DNA of 64,000 bases, from the NCBI GenBank assembly GCA_025617745.1, contig CM046856.1, positions 33,412,208-33,476,207 of the forward strand, in the 5' to 3' direction. The stretch comes from Heliocidaris erythrogramma. Lineage: Eukaryota > Echinodermata > Echinoidea > Camarodonta > Echinometridae. Positions 1 to 12,021 of the stretch are shown here, in pieces. Under the pieces are notes generated by a model that saw only the letters and a list, made by a program, of their open reading frames with translations, was not told the origin of the DNA and did no database searches. Position 1 is the first letter of the stretch; every line of letters starts with the position of its first letter. A program made the translations under genes and the position numbers.

Positions 1-342
1 CGACTATATATACATACCATAAGCTAGCTGAGCGAGTGCAAGCAGCACTCTCGAAGCCAGTTTGAAGATCAAATCTCTGCGTTAATCATTATAATGTACA
101 TGTAATGAGTATCGTTACTAGCGCTATGCGGCAAATACACTCTTCAAATTGAGAATAAACAGATTAGCCATAATTTCAGCATGTGTAAATGTGTGGTTCC
201 GCGAGAGCAACGTTCTTTCTGATAACTGAAATAAGCAACACTTTCATAGTGCCGTTGCGTTTGCTGCTGCCTTCATCTACGTGGAAAGCGAAGCCAAATT
301 AGGCGCAGCGGACTATCACGCGAGCGCTAGCGCGATTTTTCT

Positions 343-669
343 GTGATTGTTTGCGTATGGTCGTCGATGTATACTCGTACCGTAGTACTCGTATTCGTAC
401 ACGTCGTTGATCTTACCATGGATAAGTTTCTTACCCTCGTTACCAATATTCGAGCAGGGACCTGCATGGGCCAGAACGTGAAAGGTTCTTCTTCCCAAAT
501 TACTCAGAAGAAACGGAAGAAGCTAGTGAGCAAGGAATCTACCATTAAATCATGGGGGCTCGACTGGCTTGCTTCGCGGAGGAGTGAGATTGGCTCCCTC
601 GTAATATACTGGCTGGCATGCCAGCAGTTTATGCCCATGAGGCAAGAGAGTGAAGAGACTGTAGTGTGA
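343..669 (+). CDS. Uncertain short ORF (hypothetical)
   Basis: An open frame of 108 codons, with an internal ATG at 418 that would give about 83 residues. The downstream part is basic (QKKRKK) and Ser-rich; I recognise no domain. The surrounding 250-700 bases are more CpG-rich than the AT-rich sequence that follows, so this could be a first exon or 5' leader, but no splice site or homology supports that. It may equally be a chance ORF. Confidence 0.15.
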   Translation: MIVCVWSSMYTRTVVLVFVHVVDLTMDKFLTLVTNIRAGTCMGQNVKGSSSQITQKKRKKLVSKESTIKSWGLDWLASRRSEIGSLVIYWLACQQFMPMRQESEETVV

Positions 670-774
670 GAGCAGACCAGGGAGGAAAACCTGCTTAATT
701 AATTGAAATTAACATTGTGTGATGTAAAGTTGTGAATGCTAAACAGTGAAGTAGCCCTCAAAATTTGAGAAAAG

Positions 775-1076
775 AGCCCTCAAAATTGGTAGCCCCAAAA
801 CTTAAAAAGTAGCCCTGGAAATTCAAAAAGTAGCCCCCAAAATTGTTAAAAGCTATCAAAAAGTAGCCCCCGAAATAAAAAAATTATTTTTTTTCCTTGA
901 GTCAGTGCTGTACAATCCTTTTGAGAAAAGAGCCCTCAAAATTGGTAGCCCCCGAATCTTAAAAATTAGCCCTGGAAATTAAAAAAGTAGCCCCCGAAAT
1001 TGTTAATAGGTATTAAAAAGTAGCCCCCGAAATAAAAAAATTATTTTTTTCCCTGAGTCAATGGCATACAATCCTA
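775..1076. repeat. Tandem duplication, 146-bp unit, rich in GTAGCCCCC words
   Basis: The block beginning TTGAGAAAAGAGCCCTCAAA at 775 recurs at 921, with the same order of AGCCCTGGAAATT, GTAGCCCCCGAAAT and an A/T run ending before TACAATCCT. Inside each unit the word AAAAAGTAGCCCC is itself repeated several times. No coding content is visible. Confidence 0.8.
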
Positions 1077-1080
1077 GGCG

Positions 1081-2915
1081 CACAGTAGATGCGAAGGGGT
1101 TCATGTGACCAAGTTCGTCCAATACGGTAACTTTGAGACTGCCCTTTACTTCCTCATGCTATTCATACCGCTTTTGCTCCTCCCCTGTTAAACATGACGC
1201 GGTGGTTGATGTGTGGACTCACGAGTTAGTGCTCACCTTTACCTGGACTTGACCTTCTTTTTAAGCTCTACCTACACAGTGACTGATGCATTGGGAAAGG
1301 AGATTCATGCTAATTATGAGAATGCAAATAACTTTTGTGTGACAATCCCTTTTGAAATGGCAATTTCCCTCACAAATACCTGTAATTAAAGGTTAATGAG
1401 TTTTAATCTGTTAGTTATGAAAATGGGAATTGTATTTTTCTTATTTTTCTTTGTTTTTGCTATCAGTATTATGTGCACATGTAAGATGTTAGTTTTAACA
1501 ACAGGTAAAACCTGTAATATCTGTGTGAGTACCAGGGTATGTTGCATCATTCACTTGCCTTTCAGTCGAAAGGTTGAGTGTTCACATGTGCATGAGCCCG
1601 GATAAGGCATTTTATTTAATGTTTGTCTCTGTCTACCCAGGTGTAGCAATGCTAGGCTCGACTTAAATGGTGGCCCCGGTGCCAATGGTCACCTGAAACG
1701 GCATCGGGCACGGCTGTCGGGCCACCTGAAACTGTTGTAAAATACAAATAAATTAAATGTAACATCTGGGGGCACCTGGATCTAATGCTTAAGTGGCCCA
1801 GCTGGCCGCCTTAAAACAAAAAATTCAGTGCAAGCCCTGCAGTGGGTATGAAACTGCTAGAATATATTCCTTGAAATGCACCGTGTCATAGTGCTGATGG
1901 CAGCTTCAAAGCCAGTATAATTGTAATATTTTCCGAAGCACCTTGACAGTGCATAGGGACATTGTTTTATACGCTTAACAGAAATAATAATATTATGTTA
2001 GTAAAAGAGAATAGTTAGTTGAAAGTAATCGTAGAAAACGCAGCAAGACATGACATCCTAAACTGAAATGCCATACTAGGTGGTGTATGATTTCCTGTCC
2101 CTTTTTAATTCAGTACTATGATTGAATTCATTCATGACCTTTTGTGAGAGTTCTTTTGATGCTAGCTACAGTGTATGTCATCCTGAAATATGAATCCCTT
2201 GTACATCTAATAATTACGTAGAACGTAGCGTCTATCTTTCACTTTCCATTTTTGCTTCCTCGTGTAAGAAAATATTATTATTAAGGAAATGTAAATTTGA
2301 ATGTATATTCCTAATTTTATTCTCATAGAATGAATAGTTTACTTTGTCCAATCCAGTTGTGAGTGCTTAATAATTGGATCACCGTAAAAGATCATTAGAG
2401 CTAGCACCAGCAGTAATAAAGAGCATTGGTTATTAGCCTTTGACTCAATGTCTCAATCAAATCATGCAAGGCTATTAAATTGACTTAATTAACCTTTTTA
2501 TGGTAATTTTTTTTACTTGTGTTGAATAACATTTATCGACGAACATAATTAAGAAAGCTAATATTTCTTTTATACATTTTAGATACCATTTTTGTCACTT
2601 GTCAATGGAGATTTAAGGTAGTAAATGCATTTGAAAGGGGAAATGAGTTTGCTTGTTGAGTCCTCTAATCTCTGTGTCCGAAATGCAATGTTGATCTACA
2701 AATATTTTATAATGCTGCTGATCATGACATCATTAAGGAGAGACAACTCACTACCCATTTATCATATACAGTGTATTAAAAACTGATAGAGAGTAAGGAA
2801 TATATTTCAGGCTGGTATTAATGAAGACCTCTCATGACCCAAATGTCTTTGTCATTAACTCACAGATTTGTTATCTTTTCATAGCAACTGTTATTGTCTG
2901 AACCTGAGTTTCCAA
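1081..2915. other. AT-rich non-coding stretch
   Basis: I see no supported gene here. The longest frame (1396-1605, plus) is a hydrophobic low-complexity ORF with no family resemblance. A short GC-rich patch at about 1630-1800 has repeated GGCC and CACCTGAAAC words and may be an old repeat. Confidence 0.5.
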
Positions 2916-3044
2916 TCTAGTCACGTTTGTGCGATAACGATAACGAGATTTTCAATTAATGTACACCTTACTATATGGTGAGTATGTGTGAGTATGTTCA
3001 TGCCTGTTAATATTAGGGCAGCTCTAGGTTGTACCTTTAATGAA

Positions 3045-3898
3045 AAATCTCATTATCGTTATCGAACAAATGTGACCAGCTCTTAAAGGCATACATGCAA
3101 TACCGGTATATAACTTCAGTTGGTTGATGTAGTAGAGTGCCCACATCAACTGTGCATATGCCTTTAAAATCTCATTATTGTTATCGGACAAATGTGACCA
3201 GCTCTTAAAGGCATACATGCAATACCGGTATATAACTTCAGTTGGTTGATGTAGTAGAGTGCCCACATCAACTGTGCATATGCCTTTAAAATCTCATTAT
3301 TGTTATCGGACAAATGTGACCAACTCTTAAAGGCATACATGCAATACCGGTATATAACTTCAGTTGGTTGATGTAGTAGAGTGCCCACATCAACTGTGCA
3401 TATGCCTTTAAAATCTCATTATTGTTATCGGACAAATGTGACCAGCTCTTAAAGGCATACATGCAATACCGGTATATAACTTCAGTTGGTTGATGTAGTA
3501 GAGTGCCCACATCAACTGTGCATATGCCTTTAAAATCTCATTATTGTTATCGGACAAATGTGACCAGCTCTTAAAGGCATACATGCAATACCGGTATATA
3601 ACTTCAGTTGGTTGATGTAGTAGAGTGCCCACATCAACTGTGCATATGCCTTTAAAATCTCATTGTTGTTATCGGACAAATGTGATCAGCTCTTAAAGGC
3701 ATACATGCAATACTGGTATATAACTTCAGTTGGTTGATGTAGTAGAGTGCCCACATCAACTGTGCATATGCCTTTAAAATCTCATTATTGTTATCGGACA
3801 AATGTGAACAGCCCTTAAAGGCATACATGCAATACCGGTATATAACTTCAGTTGGTTGATGTAGTAGAGTGCCCACATCAACTGTAGATATGCCTTTT
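3045..3898. repeat. Seven-copy 122-bp tandem repeat with internal inverted repeats
   Basis: The equivalent T of AAAATCTC falls at 3048, 3170 and every 122 bases after, giving seven units with only scattered substitutions. Each unit has an outer inverted pair (TTAAAGGCATA near its start, TATGCCTTTAA near its end) and an inner pair (GTTGATG and CACATCAAC), so every unit could extrude a cruciform. A diverged inverted copy of the unit's edge lies just left of the array at 2922-2955. Tandem cores flanked by inverted sequence are known from some non-autonomous marine-invertebrate elements; membership in such a family is inference. The minus-strand ORFs running through the array are by-products of a repeat without stops. 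Confidence 0.9.
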
Positions 3899-3913
3899 TT
3901 GTGCTGCCGCAAT

Positions 3914-3948
3914 GTAGCCATCAAACATTGATTTGTTACCATGGCTAC
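3914..3948. repeat. 8-bp-stem hairpin at right edge of the 122-bp array
   Basis: GTAGCCAT at 3914-3921 pairs with ATGGCTAC at 3941-3948 around a 19-base loop, immediately after the last repeat unit. It may mark the end of the element that carries the array. Confidence 0.5.
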
Positions 3949-3959
3949 AAAACTTCATT

Positions 3960-4620
3960 TCTTTTGTTAACATTCGGTTTTACTTCATGATAGTATAATG
4001 ATACAATGTTTCTTAGTGCATTCCTGTAACTGCTTTTAATTGCTATTGGTGTTTTTACAATATATATATGTAGTGTTGAGTACTGCTAGATGGAGTTTAC
4101 TCAAATTTCTCCTCCTTATTTCCGTACTTGTAGCAAAATGTTGTAGTAGAGTGTTGATACGGGGACAGGATTGCTCTTTAAAGGCTCCCATTCTTCAATT
4201 ATGACTAGAAGTAAATAATTACTTGGACCAAGTATTGGGTAATCACATATGCGCATGTCTGTTTATAGTTGCTCTTCAGCAACTTCTAGTAAATGTTTTT
4301 GTAATATGGGTGATTTGAAAAGTTTAGAACCTGACAATATGGAATTAGTTCTTATTTACCACAAAGTCAACCATTAGGAATAAACTGCTAGACACTTTCT
4401 TTCACAATCCCATTACATGTCCAGTACTAAATATGCCCTATATTATGTTCACATAACTACTATTTTGCTGCTAGTGGGGTCACCTAATGATCATTTGGTA
4501 TTATCATGTTATTATGTAAGTGATTAGTGTGGTTACATGTTACTATAATGTGCACTTGAAAATGACTTTACTTGTATTGCACTAGTGCATATACACAAAG
4601 GTCTCCTGTTTAAATGTTGT
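3960..4620. other. No recognisable feature
   Basis: AT-rich single-copy-looking sequence between the 122-bp array and the next fold-back element. I find no ORF or motif I can support. Confidence 0.4.
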
Positions 4621-4628
4621 GGCTGTTC

Positions 4629-5125
4629 GGGTAAATTGCCATTTTGGCCAATGCCAATTTGTTCAACCCCAATTTATCTCATTTCATTTCATCTAAACCC
4701 AGTTTGTCTATCCTCCAAGAGCTCTATTCTTCATTTGGTCTATCAAACATTCAATCCGCTTTTAAATTTGTCTAATGCCCTTTTTGATCTCTTACTAAAA
4801 TCTAATTGGTCTAATATATATTTGGTGCAATAACCATTTGGTCTAATAAAAATGTTGGCAAGGGCCACAGGGAGGCATGTTGCAGGACCCGAGTGTTGGA
4901 CTCGACATACAATAGACAAAATGGTTAGTAGCCCAATCAGGCATTACACCAAGTGAAAATTAGACTAAGAAATGGGGCAAGCTTATAATTAGAACTCAGG
5001 AATTGTAGTAGACAAAATGGGTGTACTAGACCGAAAAGTATTAGACCAGTTAGATAGTAGACCAAATGGAATTGGACGAGCTGAATACCTGACGAATTCA
5101 CATTAGACCAAATGGCAATGAACCC
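4629..5125. mobile_element. Fold-back element tiled with ATTTGGTCTAAT words
   Basis: The left end GGGTAAATTGCCATTTTGGC pairs with the right end, whose reverse complement begins GGGTTCATTGCCATTTGGTC. Between them the word ATTTGGTCTAAT and relatives recur in the left half, and the reverse complement (ATTAGACCAAAT) recurs in the right half. No transposase is present, so it is non-autonomous. Related words reappear at 37333-37530 and 38850-38925. Confidence 0.65.
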
Positions 5126-5232
5126 TTGCTTATAACTATGTTCACATTGTTACATCAAGAGGAAACTTTCTCTAATATAGGCAGTCACTCTTTCTTGCTT
5201 TAAATGTATTTAATCACACAAAGTTTGATCTA

Positions 5233-5378
5233 GGCCCTGTTTCATAAAACATGATATCTATAACAAGTTACAATAGCTGTTACAAGCTACTGAAATGAAT
5301 GCATCTGATTGGTTGAGAGGAGATTTATTGTAGGTATGTGGCACTTGTTATTGATTATAAGTTTTATGAAACAGGGCC
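5233..5378. mobile_element. 146-bp fold-back MITE (GGCCCTGTTTCATAAAAC ends)
   Basis: Termini GGCCCTGTTTCATAAAAC and GTTTTATGAAACAGGGCC are inverted repeats. The interior shares a segment around TTACAAGCTACTGAAAT and ATCTGATTGG with the copies at 19694, 38527 and 60187, so the four form one family. Confidence 0.8.
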
Positions 5379-5700
5379 CAGGAATGTATGTTACATGTAT
5401 TAAGAATGGGGCCTGGTCGAGTACCAGAGTGAAATATTTGCCTTATACATTAGGTACTGTTTGATTATATTTTTTTAAAGTGATTGTATTGTAAACAGCT
5501 TTAATACTGATATTGGAGTTGCAGGGAAAGTAGTAAGTTTTCAAAGATTTTGAAAGAGCAATCACCTCTTGTAATGCCTTTGCTTTCCAACTGCATTTTT
5601 GGAGAAAAATTTCCAATATCCACAAACTTCAAATTGAGAGAAATATATATATCATCCAATGTCTGTTTTTATTGTTGTGTTGATGTCTCAAACACGTTGG

Positions 5701-5737
<37 letters not shown>

Positions 5738-6008
5738 ATGTACATGTATTGTGCAAATATCCATACCAGGGGATGCTCAAGGCGCCTACAAAGGGCTCTT
5801 ATTACACTGGCTTTAGCCCAGCTGCCCTAAGGTGCAGAAAGCATTCAAGGAATACATTCCTACCATAAGTAGCCATTTACTACACCTGGGTGGAGAGTGG
5901 CAAATGTGTAATAATATCTTGGCATAGGACATTAGTGCCACGGTAGGGACTCAAACCACGAACCATGTGATCCATAGTCCAGTGAAGTATCCACTGGACC
6001 TCAACACC
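5701..6008 (-). mobile_element. tRNA-derived SINE with (ATT)n tail
   Basis: Read on the minus strand, it starts with a Pol III A-box-like GGTCCAGTGGATAC and a B-box-like GTGGTTTGAGTCCC, then a body with CCACTCTCCACCCAGGTGTA, and ends in a long (ATT)n run (5701-5738 on the plus strand). The head and the CCACTCTCCACCCAG block match the better-preserved copy at 45401-45665. Confidence 0.7.
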
Positions 6009-6462
6009 TTTAATTTTAATTAATTAATGTTAATTATACAAGAAAGTGTTAAATGATACGTGAAATGTTATACATGCATGTAGAATATGATATTGTGTGA
6101 AAAACTATATGTAATAGATAATTTTATTTAAAATTATGTGGATGACTGTAATTGCATGACGTGTGTTGAAGTTGAAATATTAAGTGAAAATAAAAATGGA
6201 CGATGAGAATTTTATTATTGTAATGCAGTAAACTGATGCTTTTCAGAGTAGAGGCAGAGGAGAGAGAAGGACCTCTTTATTGTACATGTTACTTTATCAT
6301 TTCTATGGACATAATTTTCTCGCATTGACGGAAAATAATTGTTTAACTTTTCTCCTTACAAAGGTAATGGATTCTGTCATTAATGATTATCTTATTTATC
6401 TTATGTTCACTTTTAAAAATAAGTATTGAGCCAAGATGTAGTCTATTTGTTGATGATCATAA

Positions 6463-6543
6463 TCTGTTTGGAACCAGGAGGGCATTAACTTCACATATTA
6501 TTTTTTTTTCTACAGAGTTAACGCCCTTCTGGCTCCAAACAGA
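6463..6543. repeat. Short inverted repeat (28-bp imperfect arms)
   Basis: TCTGTTTGGAACCAGGAGGG at the left pairs with the reverse complement of CCCTTCTGGCTCCAAACAGA at the right across a T-rich loop. A much shorter hairpin with the related core AAAGGCGTT lies near 46490-46540. Probably a MITE remnant. Confidence 0.6.
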
Positions 6544-6549
6544 TGATAT

Positions 6550-7390
6550 TGGATTTGCACCAAGTGCACTGTAAATAAAACAAGAATATATATACAACCA
6601 CAGTTATTTGCTAATGTATGTGCTATGTCTGCAGAAATATCATAATATTGCATAATATACTTATGAATTTTAAAGACATTTTTTTTTTGCCGAATGAAAT
6701 TCAAACAGCTTTTACTTTTCTTTTTAAAGTCTATGTGACATTGTCGTACACGAATTTACTGCTTAATACATGACATTATATTCTGCAATAAAAGAACATT
6801 GCAATTGAAAGGAATTTGGGAAAATATTCATTGTTTTATTTGTGTGTTGAGGTTGATATTCATATAGCCAAGTGACAGCAGTGCATGAAATTTTATTCAC
6901 AAGAGTTTACAAAATCAGCATGTAATCTTTGTGTATGTAAGATATGATGAGATAGAGTACTGAACAGATCGAGAGAGGGAAGAGTAAAAGCAAGAGAAGA
7001 TGAGAAAAAGACAGCTGCCTGGGAAAGAATTGTGTCTCTAAATTTTGAGGAAGATATTAAAGCAAAAAGCTACTTTTTGACAATCCGAAAGCTTGACACA
7101 ACACTGCTCAACATAGAAACAAGAAATGTGTGTAAAGATCATATCTATGGACACTCCAATATACAAGAGTGAAAAATACCTCGTCTCCAAGAACTTGGGT
7201 AAGATATATTCATAATATCAAAACAGTGGTGAACTTGGTCTATTTTACCACTAAAAGAGATATCATTCAAACAACAATGCCGGTAGTTATCATATCCGAT
7301 TGAGGAAGTGAAAATTGGAACAAGACCTATTTATGGAAACACTTCTTTTCTTCTAGAATCATGGACAAAGTTCCAGTACTAATGCTATTT
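6550..7390. other. AT-rich non-coding stretch
   Basis: I see no supported gene, splice-bounded exon or clear repeat in this interval. Confidence 0.4.
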
Positions 7391-7393
7391 TCT

Positions 7394-8175
7394 ACATATT
7401 AAGAATTTCATTCCAAAATGAATTAAATCCACTTTTAGGTTTTTCCAGTAAATTAAGGTCTTTTAATCTACCACTTTTCCTTGTTTAGTATTGTTTCATT
7501 TGTGAATATATTTAAAGGCTATTGCATTAGACCATTTTAAATGTTTAAACAAAAATCTAGCAATACATTTCGATTTTTAAGGAAGTTTTATAATTTTGAT
7601 TTTCATTGATTTAATTCCTTTTGGAATGAAACTGTAGTCGATCGTCTTTTCCGGGTGTTTAAAACGACTTCACCATGTTAAATTCAATTCGAAACACATC
7701 AATATTGCTGGCCGAGTGAACATTTCCTCTTATTAAAACGTGTTTTGTTATTTTAAAAATATATATTTTTTTTTTTTCACCCAGTTTATTTCAAGTTAGC
7801 ATTTTTTTAAAAGTTTCATTCCAAAAGGGATTAAATCAAAAAAATATTCAAATATATTAATTTGTCAAAAATTATCAAAACTTTGCACTGATAATCCAGA
7901 TGGGTAGATGCATCCATGGGCATATAATAGAGAGTCCATGATGCATCGCACTTGCAAATTTCCTAATACAAAGCGCGAACATGGTAGGCCTATAATTGAG
8001 CAAATTCGTAATCACCAAAATTCCTTTTGGAATGAAACATAATTTTTGAGCAAAATTTTTTTATGCCATATAGCACATTAATATCAACTCTGATTCCCAT
8101 GTGCGAGATATGCATATTTTATCTTTAAACCTCAGTTTGGGTCAAAACTGGATTTAGTCCCTTTTGGAACTAGCT
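7394..8175. mobile_element. Element tiled with CCTTTTGGAATGAAAC words
   Basis: The word TTTCATTCCAAAAGGGATTA or its reverse complement occurs near 7396, 7612, 7816, 8021 and 8150 in alternating orientation, usually next to (A)TTAAATC. This is not a simple tandem array because spacing and orientation vary. It looks like a diverged fold-back transposon built from one short word. Confidence 0.55.
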
Positions 8176-8179
8176 CTTA

Positions 8180-10040
8180 TCCGTGACCTTACCGGAATGA
8201 AGGGGGGGGGGGGGGGGGTTGCTGCCTAGAATATTATGTCGCAAGTTGCATTGGTCCAAAGGTTTATATTAACCCATTTTAACAGGTTTTAGACTTGGCG
8301 CTGTTGTGTTTTTTCTCATTTGATCGGCTAGAGGTACGAAGCTTTTTTTTACCCTCTCCCTAAAGCAGATGGAATCAACCTTTTTCTTCAACATATCCAT
8401 CACAAACGAGATCGCTTATTATTCATAATTCCTATATGTTTGGTCAACTTCGGTTTGGTGTCCTGAAATACAAACTTCTCATGATACTATATAGACCGGT
8501 ATTTTTCTACCTAGGCAATCTAGCGCGCTTTCTCTCATTCAAACATAATTATACACGTGCCTTTTGCCAACCTTGTCATCCCTCCCAGACCCAGGTAAAT
8601 ACTCCAACCTATTACTCAACCGTGTAAATACGTGAAAAGGAAAAAAAAGAGTAAAGCTTTTCTTGTCTGGATTATTAATTTCTTCTCCCAGGGTGCGCTT
8701 TAGTGTAGGATCTATGGCACAGTTGGGTGCATCTACATAATGTGCTGAACACCACAACTGCTCGACACATCCATTCGATCGCATATGCTATCTCAACCGG
8801 TCGTCCGGGAAGAGAGATTTTATTTTGGGTCATACACATCAACCATATTATCAGTAAGTATATTCGTGCATATTTGCTTGTACTATACCGTAGAACTGAT
8901 TTTATTCATAGTGATGCATATACCTGGTAGTGGCACTGGTAACGCCGACAATTTATACCGTGATGTCCTGATATAAATTATGTTCCTACGTATACTATGT
9001 TGTGGGAATGTGTATGAACGAGGGCTAGTGAGTATCGGGGTCACTTTGAGGGTGCAACAAACATTCGAAGTCCTGTTTGCGTGTACCCGTGGTTCAGTGC
9101 GACATCCAGACACATGGAAGTTATTGTGTGAAAAGGAGAGGTGGGGGGGGGGGGGGGGGTGAGAGAGCAATGATTAGAGCAAGAGAGAAAGTGAGAGTGA
9201 GAGATTAAATAGGCATAAAAGAAAATAAGAGGGAAAGAGAGATCTCGAAAGCGAGAGAAACACGATAAAAACTGCTTTCGAAAAATAAACTCGAGACACT
9301 TTCAATAGCCCAGTCTATCACCTTTAGAAATGTACGGACATTTCAATTATGGTGTATTACATAATCCGAACCTGATTTCTATGGGCAGTACAATAGGCCT
9401 TTGAAATTGCCCTTGAGTTTATTTTTCGAAAGTAGTTCTTATCGTGTTGAGAGAAACAGAGAAAGAGAGAGAGAGAGAGGGGGAGAGGTGGGGGGGGGGG
9501 GGGGGGGGGGGGGTTAAAGAGAGCCAGAGAATGCCAGGTCATATCTACGTCAGAATCACGGAATTCCCAAAGGAGGTTAATGTATTCAAATATTACCCCC
9601 CCCCCCCCCCGCCGCCGCCTTCTCCGACTTCTATCATCTTTCATGACTTCAATTGTCTTTAAGGCTTTGACTTTTTGAGTCATGTAAGTCAAAAGGATCC
9701 TGTAAAAAGTAATAACACTGAGACATTAATTTGAATCTTTCAGCGGATAACTTTTTTTCATAAAGAAAGAAAACAACAACAAAAGAAACCCCACAGGATT
9801 CATTGTTTCATAATCTAAATGCCTCTGGCACATATGGCTATTTTCACCACAATAATGATCTGTTACAGACGATCATTTTGACATTAAAATATTTAGCACT
9901 AACACATCGTCTAATCAGTAATTATATAAAAATGACTTCAGCTTCTAATATACTATGTGTAAAATATTTACAATTCGTACCTTGTACACAGCAACATAAT
10001 TTTCGAAAACCTTTCGTCACAGTTTTCCTGAATCGACCAA
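8180..10040. other. Non-coding sequence with G/C and GA simple runs
   Basis: Contains poly-G or poly-C runs near 8204, 9143, 9489 and 9597 and GA-rich patches near 9170-9260 and 9444-9485. The ORFs here are encoded by these low-complexity runs and are not credible genes. Confidence 0.5.
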
Positions 10041-10043
10041 AGA

Positions 10044-10690
10044 ATAAGAATAATAATAATAATAATAATAATAACGGCCATTTATAACGCGCTATTCACA
10101 AAAGAGTATCATAGCGCTTACAATTCACAATCAATATGTATACAAGAGAACAAAAGTTAACTTTATGGAAAAAGATAAGTTTTTAGTTTGGATTTAAAAG
10201 TTAGCTGGTTTTCTATTTCTCGTATTGAGAGTGGGATATTATTCCAAGCCCTAGAAGCAGTTACACTAAATTGTTTTTCAGCAAATGAAAGAGTTGATCT
10301 TGGAATTACAAGTCTAGTGATGTCAGTTTTTGAACGGAGATTACGAGCGGGTAAGTACAACGAAATTGTGTCAGCAAGGTAACAAGGGGCAGTATTATTG
10401 AGTAATTTGTGCACAAACAAGCAGAGCTTCAACTCAACATGCTGAGAAAAAGGAAGCCAGTGTAGTTCTTTAAATAAAGGAGATACCTGGACTCTCCAGC
10501 CAACCTGAAATACCAAGCTGGCTTGAACACTCTGGAATCGGCGCCTTCTCATAGATTGAATTGGCATTGTCAAGCTAGCAAGATGTAAAGACATCTGAAT
10601 GCGAGGGACGTTCCATAAGAATGAAGCAATAGCAACACATTTCATGGAAAAGTAAACATAACTGCGTCTTACGCATTGTGACGTCATAAA
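10044..10690 (-). mobile_element. 3' end of an L2/CR1-like LINE (reverse-transcriptase C-terminal region)
   Basis: The minus-strand frame ending at 10163 has the typical C-terminal signature of CR1/L2 LINE ORF2: ELHWLPF, then KLCLFVHKLLNNTAPCYLAD, then ARNLRS, ASRAWNNIPLSIRE and finally FKSKLKTYLF. Downstream is a GCGCGTTATAAATGGCCGTT tail and an (ATT)n run (plus 10050-10073). Only the last ~130 codons are recognisable, so it is 5'-truncated as usual for LINEs; upstream of about 10560 the similarity is lost. The tail resembles that of the SINE at 45401. Confidence 0.75.
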
Positions 10691-11137
10691 ACTTCAAGTT
10701 CGGTTGGTTACTGCCATCTGATTGGCTGGAAGTTTTCGCATCTAGCATGTTACGATTACGCATTGTGAGAGAAAAAGATGGAAGTGGCCGGCGGGGGGGT
10801 TAGGGGTTAGTGTGCGGAGTGAACAAATGAGGTGTCTTTATAAATCGAGAATAGGAATCTTTGCAGTTGACTTGTAATGGGATTATTGTTTTATACAGTA
10901 TGTTGATGTACTGTTGTTATGGTCAGGAGAAGTGAAATTTATTTCTCTTGCTAACGTCGAGAGATGAGCCTTGAATTTTTATCATTTTAATCGGTTGACT
11001 AAAGAAACATAATTTCAGTAGACAGGGCTTTATAGCTAGTCCTGTGACTTACTAATATTTTCTGTATTATGATGTAATCTTGATGTCTCAATTGTGTCAC
11101 ATTTATCATTTGAATATGATTTGCACTTTAACTGCAG

Positions 11138-12021
11138 AAATGACAATCCTTGACATCATCGGGAGTGGTTTCCGGAAAGGCGGTCTCCAGCTGGTCCTGT
11201 TCTTGTACATGGCAGGGTTGACTATGCAGTTTCCCATCTGGCAGAACATGATCATCAACCGGTTATGTCTGGAGCGTTACGGAGTGGACGTCTGCGACAA
11301 CCTGTCCAAGAACCCCGTGGCCGAGTCCAACGTGCAGATAGCTTCGTCACGACTCCTCACCCTGCAATCCATCTTCACGGACATCCAGGCGCCATTGCAG
11401 CGTTACTGCTAGGCTCCCTCAGCGATAGGATCGGTCGGAAGCGGGTGCTGCTTTTCCCATGCTGTGGATCCTTCCTGCTGAGTATCCTTCTGGTGGTTCA
11501 ATCAATTATACCAGTTGTGGTCTTACCGATGGTCATTCTCAGCTGCTTTATTTTTGGTGTCAGCGGTGGGATACAGACCTTCATCACAACCTCTGTCAAC
11601 ATCATCACGGACACCACCCCTGTGGAGAAGCGGACAGTGCGTATAAGCCGTACCATGCCCTTCATAGGTCTGGGCATGATCGTCGGCATGCTCTCCTCAG
11701 GGATCCTCCCCCAATTCCTGTCTATCACACAAGTCTACCTCCTCTTCACTGCATCACAATTCATCGTCGTTGCAATTATTATTGTCTTTTTCGACGAAAC
11801 TCTTCCCGCGAATGACGAGGTCGATTCGAGCAACGGCGTTGTCAAGGAAGGCACGGACAATAAAAGAGGCGGTTTAGGCGTCATCAGGGGGTTGTTCAAA
11901 CTCGTCTGGAGTAGCCTAACTGCAGGAATCAAGATTCTCACATCAAAAGAGAATCGCCCCTATCGAACAACTCTCATAATTTTGTTGGCTACAGGGATGG
12001 TCGCTAATGCATCAGCCATGG
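11138..12021 (+). CDS. SLC46-like transporter, coding exon 1 (contains frameshift)
   Basis: Bounded by an acceptor ending CTGCAG at 11137 and a GTGAGT donor at 12022. Residues up to ...SIFTDI read in the frame of ATG 11140; from IAALLLGSLSDR onward the frame is shifted by one. The downstream splice phase (1) only agrees with the start codon if one base is missing near 11385, where a CC pair may have been CCC. It encodes roughly the first seven helices and the central cytoplasmic loop rich in charged residues. Confidence 0.85.

Noticed and set aside
3045-3898. Possible CRISPR-like array
   Set aside because: The repeat is continuous with no unique spacers, and the genome is eukaryotic.
3024-3942. 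Series of 74-96 codon minus-strand ORFs with repeated sequence
   Set aside because: They follow the 122-bp tandem repeat exactly, restart in each unit and have no family; an array without stops explains them.
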